Shown piece by piece: positions 8,613 through 18,622 of a stretch of 64,000 nt of DNA. The notes beneath the pieces were generated by a model, which saw only the letters and a program-made list of their open reading frames with translations, had not been told where the DNA came from and searched no databases. Source of the stretch: Bradyrhizobium diazoefficiens (GTDB lineage Bacteria; Pseudomonadota; Alphaproteobacteria; Rhizobiales; Xanthobacteraceae). The DNA lies in assembly GCF_016616425.1 (NCBI RefSeq), contig NZ_CP067101.1, forward strand, positions 5,394,001 to 5,458,000. The letters are read 5' to 3'. Positions within the stretch are counted from its first letter, which is position 1; every line of letters begins with the position of its first letter. The translations under genes and the position numbers were made by a program.

Positions 8613-10001
8613 TTGCGCATAGGCCTGGTGGTCGATCACCCCAAGCGTGACCTGCCCGGGGCAGTCATGCTTGGTTATCAGCTCGCGCGGCGTGGCGTGT
8701 CCGTCATGCTCGTGCCGATGTACGAGCAGGCCGTCGATGTCCCGCGACTTGGGCTGGACGCACTGGTCGTCAACTACGCACGTCCCGTCAATCTCGACCT
8801 GATGCGCAGCTTTTCCGGCGCCGGTCTGGCGCTGTACGTGCTCGATACCGAAGGCGGCGTGCTCGCGGAAAAGGGCGGCAACTCGCCCCCGGCGATGGCC
8901 GCCCACGTCAAGGGCAGCGGTTACGCCGACATTCTGACGGGTTATTTCTTCTGGGGCAGCCGGTTGCACGACGCCTTCCTTGCCGCCGGAACCATGAAGC
9001 CGGAGCAGCTTCATCTCACCGGATGTCCGCGCTTCGATTTCGCAGCTCCACGCTGGCGCGCGCTGCTCGACGGCGAGCCGCGCGGCTATCTGCTCGTCAA
9101 CGCCAACTTTCCGCTGGTCAATTCCCGCTTCACCGGCAAGCCGGGCGGCGAGCGCGAGGCGATGGTGCGGGCCGGTTGGGATGGGGCCTATGTCGATCGC
9201 TTCATCGCGGACCTGAAGCAGGTCTTCGCCAACTATCTTGTCGAGATCGACCGGCTCGCCGCAGCGCGGCCCGACCGCAACATTCTCGTGCGTCCGCATC
9301 CCTTCGAGAGCGAGGACGTCTATCGCAATGCACTCTCGCGTCACGCCAACGTCCTGATCGACGGTACCGGCAGCGTGCTCGACCGCATCCGCAATGCAGC
9401 CGCGGTCATTCATCTCAACTGCGGGACGGCTGTCGAATCGGTATTGCTGGGAAAGCTGCCGCTCCAGCTCGAATATTTGAACACACCCGCCACTGCAGGC
9501 CATGCCACGCTGCCGGCGCGCGTGAGCAGGCAGGTCGCCTCGTTCGACGAGCTGCTCGGCGCGGTCGATCACGTCGAGCGCGAGACCGAGACCTTCGATT
9601 TCGCCCGCGTTCACGCCGCCGATATCGAGGCCTTCTTCCATCTCAACGACGGAAAAGCCGCCGAACGTGTCGCCGATGTCCTGACTGGCGCAACGCGTTC
9701 GCGCCGGCCTTACGTCTCGCTGCTTGCAACCGTGAAGGGAACGCGTGCCAAGCCGAGCCTTGGCCAGATCGTCAAAGGCGCCGCGAGCGCCGCGCTCGGC
9801 TCGGCGGCCACCGAGCGGCTACGCAGCCAGTTCAATCCGGTCCGGCGCGACAAGCGGATCGTGCCTCCGTTCGTCCAGACCCTGCTTCAGCGCATCGCCG
9901 CTCACGATCAGGCGAGCCCGTCTCGATTTACGGCAAGACGAGCGCACTGCACGACGACAGGCTTGCCGCTCGCAAGCATTGCGATCGAACACGTCCAATA
10001 G
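8613..10001 (+). CDS. surface-carbohydrate biosynthesis protein (capsule glycosyltransferase-like fold)
   Basis: A 462-residue protein that looks like the surface-polysaccharide family of GT-B-like proteins. It has VLDTEGG, GSRLHDAF, a TGCPRFDF segment and the late VRPHPFESEDVYR and HLNCGTAVESVLLGK motifs shared with capsule (KpsC/KpsS) and polysialyltransferase-like enzymes. The start codon is TTG at 8613 with GGAG about eight bases upstream; no ATG lies nearby in frame. The C-terminal ~90 residues are basic and low in conserved motifs. It is followed after four bases by a second capsule-type gene. The transferred sugar is unknown. Confidence 0.65.
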   Translation: MRIGLVVDHPKRDLPGAVMLGYQLARRGVSVMLVPMYEQAVDVPRLGLDALVVNYARPVNLDLMRSFSGAGLALYVLDTEGGVLAEKGGNSPPAMAAHVKGSGYADILTGYFFWGSRLHDAFLAAGTMKPEQLHLTGCPRFDFAAPRWRALLDGEPRGYLLVNANFPLVNSRFTGKPGGEREAMVRAGWDGAYVDRFIADLKQVFANYLVEIDRLAAARPDRNILVRPHPFESEDVYRNALSRHANVLIDGTGSVLDRIRNAAAVIHLNCGTAVESVLLGKLPLQLEYLNTPATAGHATLPARVSRQVASFDELLGAVDHVERETETFDFARVHAADIEAFFHLNDGKAAERVADVLTGATRSRRPYVSLLATVKGTRAKPSLGQIVKGAASAALGSAATERLRSQFNPVRRDKRIVPPFVQTLLQRIAAHDQASPSRFTARRAHCTTTGLPLASIAIEHVQ

Positions 10002-10005
10002 CGCC

Positions 10006-11391
10006 ATGACAACATCAGCAAAGACCATTCTCATCACCACGCTTGCCGAATACCAGACTAGGTTCTGGATTCCGGTCGCACAGCGATTACGCGCGGCAGG
10101 CCATGACGTCGAGTTGCTTGCCTTCGACGATCGCAGCGCGGAGATGTCGATTGCCGAAGGCGTTCCGGTCACGAATATGTATCGCGAGGGCCTCAAGGCC
10201 GGTCCGTCGCCCGACGATCGCACGGCCTTCGACGCGCGCGTTGCTGCCTACGGACTCGACGGGACCAATTTCCTGTTCAGCCACGAGCGTTTCACTTTCG
10301 GCATCCGCGACACCGCGGCCCTGCGCCGACGCTTCATGATCTATTCCAACGCGATGGAGACGCTGCTCGACCGGTTGGAGTCGCAGGGGCGGCGTGTCGA
10401 ACTGGTCCAGGAGCTCGGCGGCTTTCTGTCCGTGATCGCAAGCTTCTACGCCGCCAGGCGCCGGGGCACCCGCAACTGGTTCATAGAACCCTCCTTCTTC
10501 CGCGGCCGGATGTATTTCACGCCGGACAGCTTTGCCGCACCCGATATGATGGCAGTGCCGGCGGACGCGGTGTCCCCCGAGGTACGCACCTATCTGGACG
10601 ACACGCTGCGGCAGCGTGCGATCGTCATTCCCAAAAAGGATCAGCACCATTATTCGGCGGCCTTCAAGAAGGTCGTCAATTTACGCAACGCCCATCGTCT
10701 GGCTGAAAAACTTTGGGACCAGTTCGCGCTCGGCAAGCACCAGGAATTCGGACACAATCTGCGCCATGCCCAGGTGCATGCGGCGATGGCGCTCAACGCG
10801 ACGCGGCTGCGTAAGCTCTATAGCCCGCTGCCCGAAACTCCCTTCGTCTACTATCCGTTCCACGTTCCCGCCGACATGGCGCTGACGCTGCGCTCGCCGG
10901 ACTATCTCGACCAGGTCGCGACCGTCGACTTCCTGCTACGCACGATTCCGGATTCGCATGTGCTCGTGGTGAAAGAGCATCCCGCCCAGATCGGCGCAAT
11001 CCCGGCTGCCCGCCTCCTCGAGCTGGCACGCCGGTTCGACAATCTGGTGCTGCTGCCGCCGCAGACCAACAATTACACCGTGCTCAATCGCGCCGATGCG
11101 GTCATCTCCGTCAACAGCAAGTCGGGCGCCGAAGCGCTGCTGCTCGGCAAGCCGGTCGTGGTGATGGGCGATGCGTTCTACCGCTCATGCCCGCTGGTGT
11201 ATGCGGTCGATCGTCTGGCCGACGTGCCCGCACGCCTGCGCGAGGCACTCTCCGCCGGACCGTTCGATCCGGCCAAAGGCGCGCCCTATTTCGAGTCTGC
11301 CTGGCGCCGGTCTTATCCGGGCGAGCTCTATATCGGCGATCCCAAGCTGCTCGACACGTTTGCGGCTAGCTTGCGCGCGGCGATCGCCTAG
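10006..11391 (+). CDS. capsule polysaccharide biosynthesis (KpsC/KpsS-like) protein
   Basis: A 461-residue cytoplasmic protein starting MTTSAKTILITTLAEYQTRF. The second half holds FVYYPFHVPADMAL, VLVVKEHPAQIG and ISVNSKSGAEALLLGKPVVV, the core motifs of capsule beta-Kdo transferase and related GT-B proteins. The frame is open further upstream, but the ATG at 10006, four bases after the previous stop, is the natural start. It probably transfers an acidic sugar or builds a capsule/lipid linker. The adjacent gene has a related fold, so the two may act in sequence. Confidence 0.65.
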   Translation: MTTSAKTILITTLAEYQTRFWIPVAQRLRAAGHDVELLAFDDRSAEMSIAEGVPVTNMYREGLKAGPSPDDRTAFDARVAAYGLDGTNFLFSHERFTFGIRDTAALRRRFMIYSNAMETLLDRLESQGRRVELVQELGGFLSVIASFYAARRRGTRNWFIEPSFFRGRMYFTPDSFAAPDMMAVPADAVSPEVRTYLDDTLRQRAIVIPKKDQHHYSAAFKKVVNLRNAHRLAEKLWDQFALGKHQEFGHNLRHAQVHAAMALNATRLRKLYSPLPETPFVYYPFHVPADMALTLRSPDYLDQVATVDFLLRTIPDSHVLVVKEHPAQIGAIPAARLLELARRFDNLVLLPPQTNNYTVLNRADAVISVNSKSGAEALLLGKPVVVMGDAFYRSCPLVYAVDRLADVPARLREALSAGPFDPAKGAPYFESAWRRSYPGELYIGDPKLLDTFAASLRAAIA

Positions 11392-11420
11392 CCGGCCCGC
11401 GTGAACTGAACGGATCCATC

Positions 11421-12170
11421 ATGCCGCTCGTCTCGATCATCACACCGTCCTGGAACGTCGAAGGCCTGATCGAGGAGACGATCCGCTCGGTACAGAGCCA
11501 GACATTCGCCGACTGGGAGCTCCTGATCGCCGACGACTGCTCGACGGACAAGACGCCGGCGATCATCGCGGACGTCGGCGAGCGCGATCCGCGCGTCAAG
11601 CTGATTCGGCAAGCCAGGAATGGCGGCCCGGCACTCGCGCGCCAGGCGTCGATTGACGCCGCGCAGGGCCGCTATCTCGCCTTCCTCGACAGCGACGATC
11701 TTTGGCTGCCCGAGAAGCTGGAGCGGCAGCTTGCCTTCGCTCGGCAGAAGCAGGCCGCTCTCAGCTACACTGCCTTCCGCCGCGTCAACGAGACCAACAC
11801 CGTCACCGGACGGCTGATCGAAGCGCCTGCCTCGCTCACCTATGGGCAGCTTCTGAAGAACACCGCGATCGCGACGCTGACCGCGATGGTTGATCGCGAG
11901 ATCGCAGGCCCCATCGCGATGAAGAACGAGGGCTATGACGATTTTTGCCTGTGGCTCTCGGTCCTCAAGCGCGGCCACACCGCGTACGGCCTCAACGAGG
12001 ATCTTGCACGCTATCGCGTCAGGGGCTCCTCAGTGTCCAGCCGCCCGATGCGCTCCGCCAAATGGGTCTGGCAGATCTACCGCAATGTCGAGCACCTCTC
12101 CCTGACCAGATCGGCCTGGTGCTTTGCCCATTGGGGTGCGCGGGCCTGGTTGAAGCGGCGGGAATTTTAG
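11421..12170 (+). CDS. family 2 glycosyltransferase
   Basis: A 249-residue GT-A fold transferase. It starts VSIITPSWNVEGLIEETI and has LIADDCSTDKT for nucleotide binding and FLDSDDLWLPEKL as the metal-binding DxD. The later NEGYDDFCLWLSVLKRG is the conserved acidic (catalytic-base) region. No membrane helix is evident. It should add one sugar of the surface glycan from a nucleotide donor; donor and acceptor are unknown. It follows the capsule-like gene after 29 bases. Confidence 0.85.
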   Translation: MPLVSIITPSWNVEGLIEETIRSVQSQTFADWELLIADDCSTDKTPAIIADVGERDPRVKLIRQARNGGPALARQASIDAAQGRYLAFLDSDDLWLPEKLERQLAFARQKQAALSYTAFRRVNETNTVTGRLIEAPASLTYGQLLKNTAIATLTAMVDREIAGPIAMKNEGYDDFCLWLSVLKRGHTAYGLNEDLARYRVRGSSVSSRPMRSAKWVWQIYRNVEHLSLTRSAWCFAHWGARAWLKRREF

Positions 12171-12430
12171 CAGCGCTCGGGACTCGCTGGGTAGCCACCT
12201 GCAAAGGCCGGAATTGTACATTGCGGCCTTGGCGGGTTGTCTCTAATCTGCCACGAACAGAGGCGCTTTGCGTGCGTCCTCTCACCGATCGCCGAGGTTG
12301 ATGACATCCGACGTGACGGCCAATGCCGACCGCTGGCCTGGCGATGGCATCGCCGCGCATTACTACAAAACTGTCACCTGCGCCGCCGAGACATCGCGGC
12401 GACCAATCATCTTCCTGCAGAGGCCCCAAC

Positions 12431-13387
12431 GTGAAAACAATCAGCGTCATCACGCCCTGCTATAATGAAGAGCTCAATGTCAGGGATTGCTATCAGGCGA
12501 TCCGAAAGATCTTCGACGGCGAGCTCCAGGGCTATCGGCGCGAGCACATCTTCTGCGACAACGCCTCCGACGATCGCACCTTGGAGATCCTGCGCGAGAT
12601 TGCTGCACAGGATCCTGCGGTGAAGATTATCGTCAACGCACGCAATTTCGGGCCGCTACGCAACACCTATAACGGGGTAATGGCAAGCAGTGGGGACGCC
12701 GTTCTGCTGTTCATGCCGGCCGACCTCCAGGACCCGCCGGAATTGCTGCCCGATTTCGTCAAGCTGTGGGAGGCAGGCAACGAGATCGTCTACGGCATCC
12801 GCGCCGTGCGCGAGGAAGGAAGGCTGATGCGCAGGCTGCGCGACGTCTACTACCGCGTGCTGACCAGATTCTCCGAACTCAAGGTGCCTCCGGGCGTCGG
12901 CGACTTTCAGCTCGTCGATAGGCGCATCGTCGAGGCGATGCGTCACGTCCGCGACGCCTATCCGTTCATGCGAATGATGACATTCGAGTGCGGCGGGCGC
13001 GCCGTTGGCGTGTCCTACACCTGGCGCGCGCGCAAGAAAGGACTGTCGAAAAATCGCGCGGCGGCCCTGATCGACCAGGGCATCAACGGGCTGGTCTCCT
13101 TCACCTCGGCTCCGCTGCGCCTCGGGCTGTATGCCGGCTTCACCCTCTCGTTCCTGAGCATCGGCTATGCCGTCGCCAATTTTCTGATCGGCCTGATCCT
13201 TTATCAGCGCCTTGCCGAACCCGGCATCCTGACCCTGATCGTCGCGATGTTCTTCTTCGGCGGCGTCCAGCTGTTCTTCATGGGAATGATCGGAGAATAC
13301 ATCCTGGCGATCTACGGTCAGGTCCGTGAGAAGCCCGTCGTGTTCGAGCGCGAGCGCGTCAATTTCGACGGGCCGTCCAGCCCTTGA
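12431..13387 (+). CDS. GtrB/DPM1-type membrane glycosyltransferase
   Basis: A 318-residue GT2 enzyme with two C-terminal membrane helices (about residues 230-258 and 265-295), like GtrB and dolichol/undecaprenyl phosphate sugar transferases. It has VITPCYNEELNVRDCY and the ADLQDPPELL acidic motif. The GTG at 12431 with AGAGG upstream is preferred over an upstream ATG, because residues added by the longer frame do not look like family sequence. It probably makes an undecaprenyl-phosphate sugar for a side branch. The 260-base gap before it shows only a weak 7-bp stem near 12210-12240. Its stop is four bases from the stop of the convergent SDR gene. Confidence 0.8.
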   Translation: MKTISVITPCYNEELNVRDCYQAIRKIFDGELQGYRREHIFCDNASDDRTLEILREIAAQDPAVKIIVNARNFGPLRNTYNGVMASSGDAVLLFMPADLQDPPELLPDFVKLWEAGNEIVYGIRAVREEGRLMRRLRDVYYRVLTRFSELKVPPGVGDFQLVDRRIVEAMRHVRDAYPFMRMMTFECGGRAVGVSYTWRARKKGLSKNRAAALIDQGINGLVSFTSAPLRLGLYAGFTLSFLSIGYAVANFLIGLILYQRLAEPGILTLIVAMFFFGGVQLFFMGMIGEYILAIYGQVREKPVVFERERVNFDGPSSP

Positions 13388-13391
13388 GGGC

Positions 13392-14312
13392 TCACGTTAT
13401 GGCCTGCTCCGAGGCGGCCTGCCAGGCGAGCGTCTCCCGCAATCCCTGATCAAGATCGACTGCAGGACGCCAGCCGAGGGCTTCCAGCCGCGTCATGTCG
13501 GCGGCAAGGACCATGACTTGGTCGGGTCGATACGGTACTTCGCCAAGGCCGAGCACGCCGGCGCCGATCAGCTCGTGTAGACGCCTCACCGTCTCGCGAA
13601 GCTGCGGCGCCTCAGGGCTGCCAAGATTGTAGATGCCGAACGCCGCCGGGCTTTCGAGCACCAGGCGAAAGGCGGCAGCCACATCGCGAGCGTGGAGGAA
13701 GCCCCAACGCTGTTCGCAAGCGGTGAGCGCCATATGCCCATTGATGCGCAAGGTGCGTATCAGGCTTGGAATCAACCACGCTTGGCTATCCCTGGGACCG
13801 TAGGCCGAGAAGATGCGCAGCCAGACAAAGCGCAGCTTGCGCTCGGCGCAGCGGCGCTCGGCCATCAGACCGCTCGCGAGCTTGGCGATGCCGTAGAGCG
13901 TCGTCGGTCGCGGCACGTCGCTCTCGACGATCGCGCGATCATAGGGCCCGTATTCGGCCTGCGATCCCGCGCCGACGAAGATCGCTGCGCCGACATCTGC
14001 CGCAAGATCCGCCAGCTCCATAGTGTCGGCGATGTTGCGCACCTGATCCTTGCTGTTTCGCTCGCTGCTGCCCACCCCGCGCCAGGCCATGTGCACGACG
14101 GCATTGGGCGCAAAAGAACGAAGCCGGCTGTCGAACGACGCTACATCGTCCAGCGTACCCTCCATGACGGTGAGGCGATCGAAGATGGCGGCGAGTCGCC
14201 ACGGTCTCGTGCCCGGCCGCAGCAGCACGGCGACGTCATGTCCCTGCGCAATCAAGTCTTCTGCAACATAGGATCCCAGAAAGCCTGTAGCGCCCGTTAC
14301 GAATATGCGCAT
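13392..14312 (-). CDS. NAD-dependent epimerase/reductase (extended SDR), candidate YerF-like C-ketoreductase
   Basis: A 306-residue extended SDR. The cofactor site is IFVTGATGFLGSYVAEDLI, and the catalytic Tyr-Lys is in LYGIAKLASGLM with a preceding Ser (VGAGSQAEYG). It is the last gene of the minus-strand operon rfbF-rfbG-rfbH-TPP enzyme. In yersiniose synthesis the product of the TPP enzyme is reduced by a dedicated reductase (YerF), so this gene is the obvious candidate. A role as a 4-ketoreductase or epimerase is equally compatible with the fold. Function is inference from context. Confidence 0.7.
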   Translation of the reverse strand: MRIFVTGATGFLGSYVAEDLIAQGHDVAVLLRPGTRPWRLAAIFDRLTVMEGTLDDVASFDSRLRSFAPNAVVHMAWRGVGSSERNSKDQVRNIADTMELADLAADVGAAIFVGAGSQAEYGPYDRAIVESDVPRPTTLYGIAKLASGLMAERRCAERKLRFVWLRIFSAYGPRDSQAWLIPSLIRTLRINGHMALTACEQRWGFLHARDVAAAFRLVLESPAAFGIYNLGSPEAPQLRETVRRLHELIGAGVLGLGEVPYRPDQVMVLAADMTRLEALGWRPAVDLDQGLRETLAWQAASEQAIT

Positions 14313-14348
14313 CGCGATCCCGTCGCTGTCTTGGAATTTCCCGCCGCT

Positions 14349-16106
14349 CTAAACAGTTCGCAACGACGCTGGCCTCGGATAATCGACGAAGCGGTTGCCT
14401 TCCGCGTATTCGCACTCGCTGAGGTAAGGGAACTGATCGTTGATGGGGCGCCCCATCTCGAGCTTGGGTTCGATCAGCGTATGCTCGCTCAGCATCACGT
14501 CGATCACGATCGGTCCGCCCTCGAACAATCCCGGCTCGATCTGCTCGAGGCGCTCGATGCGCGCGTAGCGCAGGCCGTAGGCCGCCGCGAGCGCGCCGAA
14601 ATCCGGAAAGCTCAGGCCATCTCGCGAGGCGCTGTAGCGGCTCTGCATGTAGCTGTCCTGAAACTGCTTGATGATCCCGTACGACCCGTTGTTCATGACG
14701 ATGATCGCGATATCGAGATTGTTGTGCTTGACGGTATGAAGTTCCTGGATGTTCAGGTGGAAGCCGCCGTCACCATTGTAGGAAATCACCTGCCGGTCCG
14801 GCCGGTCGATCTTGGCTCCGATCGCAGCCGGCAGCGCGTAGCCCATCGGCGAGTTACCGCCCGGATTGAACAGGGTGTGGCGCTTCACCTTGAACGCCTG
14901 GTAGAGCCAGCAGACTGCAGCACCGGTGTCGCCGATGACAATTGCATCCTCCGCGATGATCTCGTTGACCCGACGGATCACATCGTAGGGCGACAATGAG
15001 TTCAGCCGCGCGGCGGAGGTGCTGACCTCTTTGTGGTAGTAGCGCTGCTTCATTTCGGCGACGTACTTGGTCCACGCCGGGTCCTGCGGGCCGACATCGA
15101 GCTGGCGCAACACCCCCGGCAGCGCGGCGAAGTCCAGATGGCTGACGCGATAGCCATCATTGCGGTATTTCGCGAGCTCCTCCTTGTCGATGTCGACGAC
15201 GTGGACGGTCGCGCCGGTCGCAAATTGCTTGGTGTTGCCGGAGCGCTGGCGGTTATCGAGCCGGCTGCCGAGCACAATCACGGCATCGGCGTTCTGTAAG
15301 ACGAAGTTCGAACCGCGATTGCCGTAGACGCCGATCTGTCCGACGAAGCCCGGATGATCATGATCGAAATAGCTGAGCCCGGCCCAGCTCGAGACGAACG
15401 GCAGGCCGCTGCGCTGCAGCCAGTCCGCAACATCACGTTCGACACCAGCAAGTCCAACGCCCGCGCCACAGAGCACCACCGGGCGTTTCGCTTCCCCCAG
15501 CGTCCGCTTTAGATACGCCAGCACCTGGGCCGGCGCGTCCGTCGCCTGAGGCAGTTTTGACGGAAGCAGGATATCGTCGCCGACCTCGGCCTGCTGGATG
15601 TCCATGGGAACGTCGATCAGGACCGGCCCCATGCGGCCGGAGATCGCGATCGAATAGGCCTTGGCCAGCTCTTCGCGCAGCTCGGCCGCGTTCTTGACCA
15701 TCACCGCGTATTTGGTGATCGGCCGCACCATCTCCACGATCCTGGTCTCCTGGAATCCGGCCTGACGCACATTCGCGCCGTGGAATGCGCTGCTCTCGCG
15801 CTGGTTCACCTGGCCGGTGATGTGCAGGCACGGAATCGAATCGAAATGGGATGTGGCTATGCCGGTGATGAGGTTGGTCGCGCCCGGGCCGGAGGTTGCG
15901 AGCGTTACGCCGACCTTGTGACTGACGCGCCACAACGCGTCCGCGGCCATAGCGGCGCCCTGCTCGTGCTGGAAACAGGTGTAGCTGAGCTTCGGATGCT
16001 GCGCGACTGCGTCGATCATGAAGGCGCAGGCGCCGCCCGTCAGCAGAAAGACCCGATCGCTTCCGACCAGCGCGAGAAATTCCGCAATGTACTGTGCTCC
16101 CTTCAT
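14349..16106 (-). CDS. TPP-dependent acetolactate-synthase-like enzyme, candidate YerE
   Basis: A 585-residue three-domain thiamine-diphosphate enzyme. The N-terminal domain has the catalytic Glu in FQHEQGAAMAADALW and TSGPGATNLITGIATSH. The C-terminal domain has the TPP motif GDGGFHLNIQELH, ending in NN about 26 residues later. Simple amino-acid synthesis is unlikely because it sits between rfbH and an SDR in a CDP-sugar operon. In Yersinia, YerE is an acetolactate-synthase homologue that adds a two-carbon unit from pyruvate to CDP-4-keto-3,6-dideoxyglucose. That role is proposed here. It lies 15 bases after rfbH. Confidence 0.75.
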   Translation of the reverse strand: MKGAQYIAEFLALVGSDRVFLLTGGACAFMIDAVAQHPKLSYTCFQHEQGAAMAADALWRVSHKVGVTLATSGPGATNLITGIATSHFDSIPCLHITGQVNQRESSAFHGANVRQAGFQETRIVEMVRPITKYAVMVKNAAELREELAKAYSIAISGRMGPVLIDVPMDIQQAEVGDDILLPSKLPQATDAPAQVLAYLKRTLGEAKRPVVLCGAGVGLAGVERDVADWLQRSGLPFVSSWAGLSYFDHDHPGFVGQIGVYGNRGSNFVLQNADAVIVLGSRLDNRQRSGNTKQFATGATVHVVDIDKEELAKYRNDGYRVSHLDFAALPGVLRQLDVGPQDPAWTKYVAEMKQRYYHKEVSTSAARLNSLSPYDVIRRVNEIIAEDAIVIGDTGAAVCWLYQAFKVKRHTLFNPGGNSPMGYALPAAIGAKIDRPDRQVISYNGDGGFHLNIQELHTVKHNNLDIAIIVMNNGSYGIIKQFQDSYMQSRYSASRDGLSFPDFGALAAAYGLRYARIERLEQIEPGLFEGGPIVIDVMLSEHTLIEPKLEMGRPINDQFPYLSECEYAEGNRFVDYPRPASLRTV

Positions 16107-16121
16107 CGCGTTATTCTCGCA

Positions 16122-17489
16122 TTAGGCGCCGCTGATCTGGGCAGCGCAGAAATCGCGGATGACCTGAAGCACATAGCCGATATGCTCGTCGCCCAGCCCC
16201 GGATAGACGCCTATCCAGAAGGCCCGGTTCATGATCGTATCGCTGTTGGCAAGCGAGCCGTGCACGCGGAAATTCCGTCCTATCATGTAGGGCTGCCGCA
16301 CCAGATTGCCGCCGAACAGCAGCCTCGTGCCGATCCTGCGCTCGTTCAGATGGCGGACGATGGCGTCACGTTCGAACGGTGCGCCGTCGCGAACGGTCAG
16401 CACGAAGCCGAACCAGGAGGGATCGCTATTTCGTGTGGCCTCGGGCAGGATAAAGAATTCCTCGAGCTCCTTCAGCCCGCTCTTCAAGAGATCGAAGTTC
16501 CGGCGCCGGTCGGCGATGAAGCCTTCGAGATGGTCGAGCTGGGACACGCCGACCGCTGCCTGCATGTCGGTGATCTTCAAATTGAAGCCGAGATGACTGT
16601 AGATGTATTTGTGATCGTAGCCGCGGGGCAGCTCGCCGAGCTGCCAGTCGAAGCGACGCTCGCAGGTATTGTCCTTGCCCGGATCGCAGTAGCAGTCGCG
16701 TCCCCAGTCGCGGAAGGTCTCCATGGCGCGGCGTAAGCCCGGATGGCTGGTGAAGACGGCGCCTCCCTCGCCCGTCGTGATGTGGTGCGCGGGGTAGAAA
16801 CTGAGCGTCCCGATGTCGCCGAACGTGCCGACATGACGCCCGTCAAAGGTCGCACCGAGCGCGTCGCAACAATCCTCGATCAGCCACAGTTTGTGACGCT
16901 TGGCAATATCCGCGATCTTGCCGGCGTCGAATGGATTGCCGAGCGTGTGCGCCACCATGATCGCGCGCGTGTTCGGCGTGATCGCCTCTTCCACGCGTTC
17001 GGGAATGATGTTGTAGGTGGGAATATCGACATCGACAAACACCGGCACCATGCCCTGCGTCATCGATGGATTGACGGTCGTCGGAAATCCAGTCGCTGCC
17101 GTGATCACCTCGCTCCCGAGCGGGACTTGCCGGTCGCGCAGCAGGGGCGAGGTTAACGCCGAGAAAGCGACCAGATTAGCCGAAGAACCGGAATTTACGG
17201 TCAACGCGTAGCGCGCACCGACCCGCTTGGCGAGTTTCCGCTGGAACTCCTCATTGAAGCGCCCCGTGGTCAACCAGAAATCCAGTGCGGAATCGACCAG
17301 CGATTTGACGTCGCTCGCATCGAAGACGCGTCCTGATACGGGCACGGGCGATTGGCCGGCGACGAACTGCTTCGGCGCGTGCGCGATGACGTGGTATTCC
17401 TCCACCAGTTCCATGATTGATGCCCTGATCTCTTCGGGGCTTCGTTGACCCGCGCGTGCGGGAGCTGGCGCCGATGTCATGTAAGTCAC
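16122..17489 (-). CDS. rfbH: CDP-4-keto-6-deoxyglucose 3-dehydrase (E1)
   Basis: A 455-residue DegT-family enzyme that removes the 3-hydroxyl of CDP-4-keto-6-deoxy-D-glucose using PMP and a [2Fe-2S] cluster. Two hallmarks are intact. The usual PLP lysine is replaced by His in [14 protein letters not shown]. The cluster motif C-X57-C-X1-C-X7-C runs from EDCC to [12 protein letters not shown]. The best start is either GTG at 17489, overlapping the rfbG stop, or ATG at 17480. The partner E3 reductase (AscD/RfbI type) is not in the window. Confidence 0.93.
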   Translation of the reverse strand: MTYMTSAPAPARAGQRSPEEIRASIMELVEEYHVIAHAPKQFVAGQSPVPVSGRVFDASDVKSLVDSALDFWLTTGRFNEEFQRKLAKRVGARYALTVNSGSSANLVAFSALTSPLLRDRQVPLGSEVITAATGFPTTVNPSMTQGMVPVFVDVDIPTYNIIPERVEEAITPNTRAIMVAHTLGNPFDAGKIADIAKRHKLWLIEDCCDALGATFDGRHVGTFGDIGTLSFYPAHHITTGEGGAVFTSHPGLRRAMETFRDWGRDCYCDPGKDNTCERRFDWQLGELPRGYDHKYIYSHLGFNLKITDMQAAVGVSQLDHLEGFIADRRRNFDLLKSGLKELEEFFILPEATRNSDPSWFGFVLTVRDGAPFERDAIVRHLNERRIGTRLLFGGNLVRQPYMIGRNFRVHGSLANSDTIMNRAFWIGVYPGLGDEHIGYVLQVIRDFCAAQISGA

Positions 17490-18622
17490 TTAGCGTTGGC
17501 GGCAATTCTGCCGCGAGATGGTTCCGATGGCGCCTGCGACCTGCCCGCCGCGACCGCGCCATCCAGCACGCGCTCGAGCTGTTCGAGCGAAACCTGGCGC
17601 AGATCCTGGCCGCGCTGAAACGCCTTATACCAGTCAACGGTCAGGCTGAGCCCCTGGACCAAGTCCAGGCGCGGCGTCCAGTTCAATTGCGTGCGGGCGC
17701 GTTCGCAGTCGAGCCTCAGAAACGCGGCTTCATGCGGATGCAGGCCGTCGTTGCTGATCCATTCCGCACCCTCACCCCACAGCGCCTGCAAATGCTCCAC
17801 GATATTCCGCACCGGCTGCTCGCTTTCGGCGTTCGGACCGAAGTTCCAGCCATCGGCAAGGCTCGCATCGGCGAACAGCCTTTCGACGAGCGTGAGATAG
17901 CCAAGGATGGGATCGAGCGCGTGCTGCCATGGGCGCACCGAATCAGGATTGCGGATGCGCAGCGGCTGACGATCCAGGAACGCCTGCATCGCATCTGGCA
18001 CAAGGCGATCACGAGCCCAGTCGCCGCCACCGTATACATTTCCTGCGCGCGCACTCGCGATGCGCGCTGCGCCGCTGTCGGCGAAGAAGCTTCGCCGGTA
18101 GGAATGGGTCACGAGCTCCGCGCACGCCTTGCTGTTGCTGTAGGGGTCGTTGCCGCCCAGCCGATCGCCCTCGCGGAAGGCTGCCTGGCCGCCATTGTTC
18201 TCGTAGCACTTGTCGCTGGTGACGATCAGCACGGCCTTGACGGAAGGCAGATGTCGCGCAGCTTCCAGAATGTGCACCGTTCCCATCACATTCGTCGCAA
18301 AGGTCTCGACCGGCTCGGAATAGGACGGCCGCACCAGCGCCTGCGCTGCCATGTGAATGATCACGTCGGGCTGGGCTTCCGTCAGTGCCGCAGTCAATCT
18401 GCCGAGATCACGAATGTCGGCAAGACACTGCTTGACGTCGTCAGCGACCCGCGCCGCCACGAACAGTGACGATGGATGGTCCGGCGCCAACGCGTAGCCA
18501 TAGACGTCGGCGCCGAAGCCTCGCAGCAGCAGCGAGGCCCACGCGCCCTTGAAGCCGGTATGCCCGGTCAGAAAGACCTTCTTGCCGCGCCAGAACGCCG
18601 GATCGGTCACCAGACCCTCCAT
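17486..18622 (-). CDS. rfbG: CDP-glucose 4,6-dehydratase
   Basis: An extended SDR of about 378 residues converting CDP-glucose to CDP-4-keto-6-deoxyglucose. It starts [20 protein letters not shown] with the NAD motif GHTGFKGAW. The active site is in [13 protein letters not shown] (YxxxK), and [16 protein letters not shown] is a strong RfbG signature. The ATG at 18622 was chosen over one at 18643 because it matches the family N-terminus. It overlaps rfbF upstream and its stop overlaps the GTG start of rfbH. Confidence 0.93.
   Translation of the reverse strand: MEGLVTDPAFWRGKKVFLTGHTGFKGAWASLLLRGFGADVYGYALAPDHPSSLFVAARVADDVKQCLADIRDLGRLTAALTEAQPDVIIHMAAQALVRPSYSEPVETFATNVMGTVHILEAARHLPSVKAVLIVTSDKCYENNGGQAAFREGDRLGGNDPYSNSKACAELVTHSYRRSFFADSGAARIASARAGNVYGGGDWARDRLVPDAMQAFLDRQPLRIRNPDSVRPWQHALDPILGYLTLVERLFADASLADGWNFGPNAESEQPVRNIVEHLQALWGEGAEWISNDGLHPHEAAFLRLDCERARTQLNWTPRLDLVQGLSLTVDWYKAFQRGQDLRQVSLEQLERVLDGAVAAGRSQAPSEPSRGRIAANAK

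Noticed and set aside
12171..12430. Possible terminator AAGGCCG...CGGCCTT between the two GT2 genes
   Set aside because: The 7-bp stem has a 13-base loop and no U run; too weak to call.
14349..16106. Catabolic or biosynthetic acetolactate synthase (ilvB)
   Set aside because: There is no ilvN or other branched-chain amino acid gene nearby, and the gene lies within a CDP-sugar operon.
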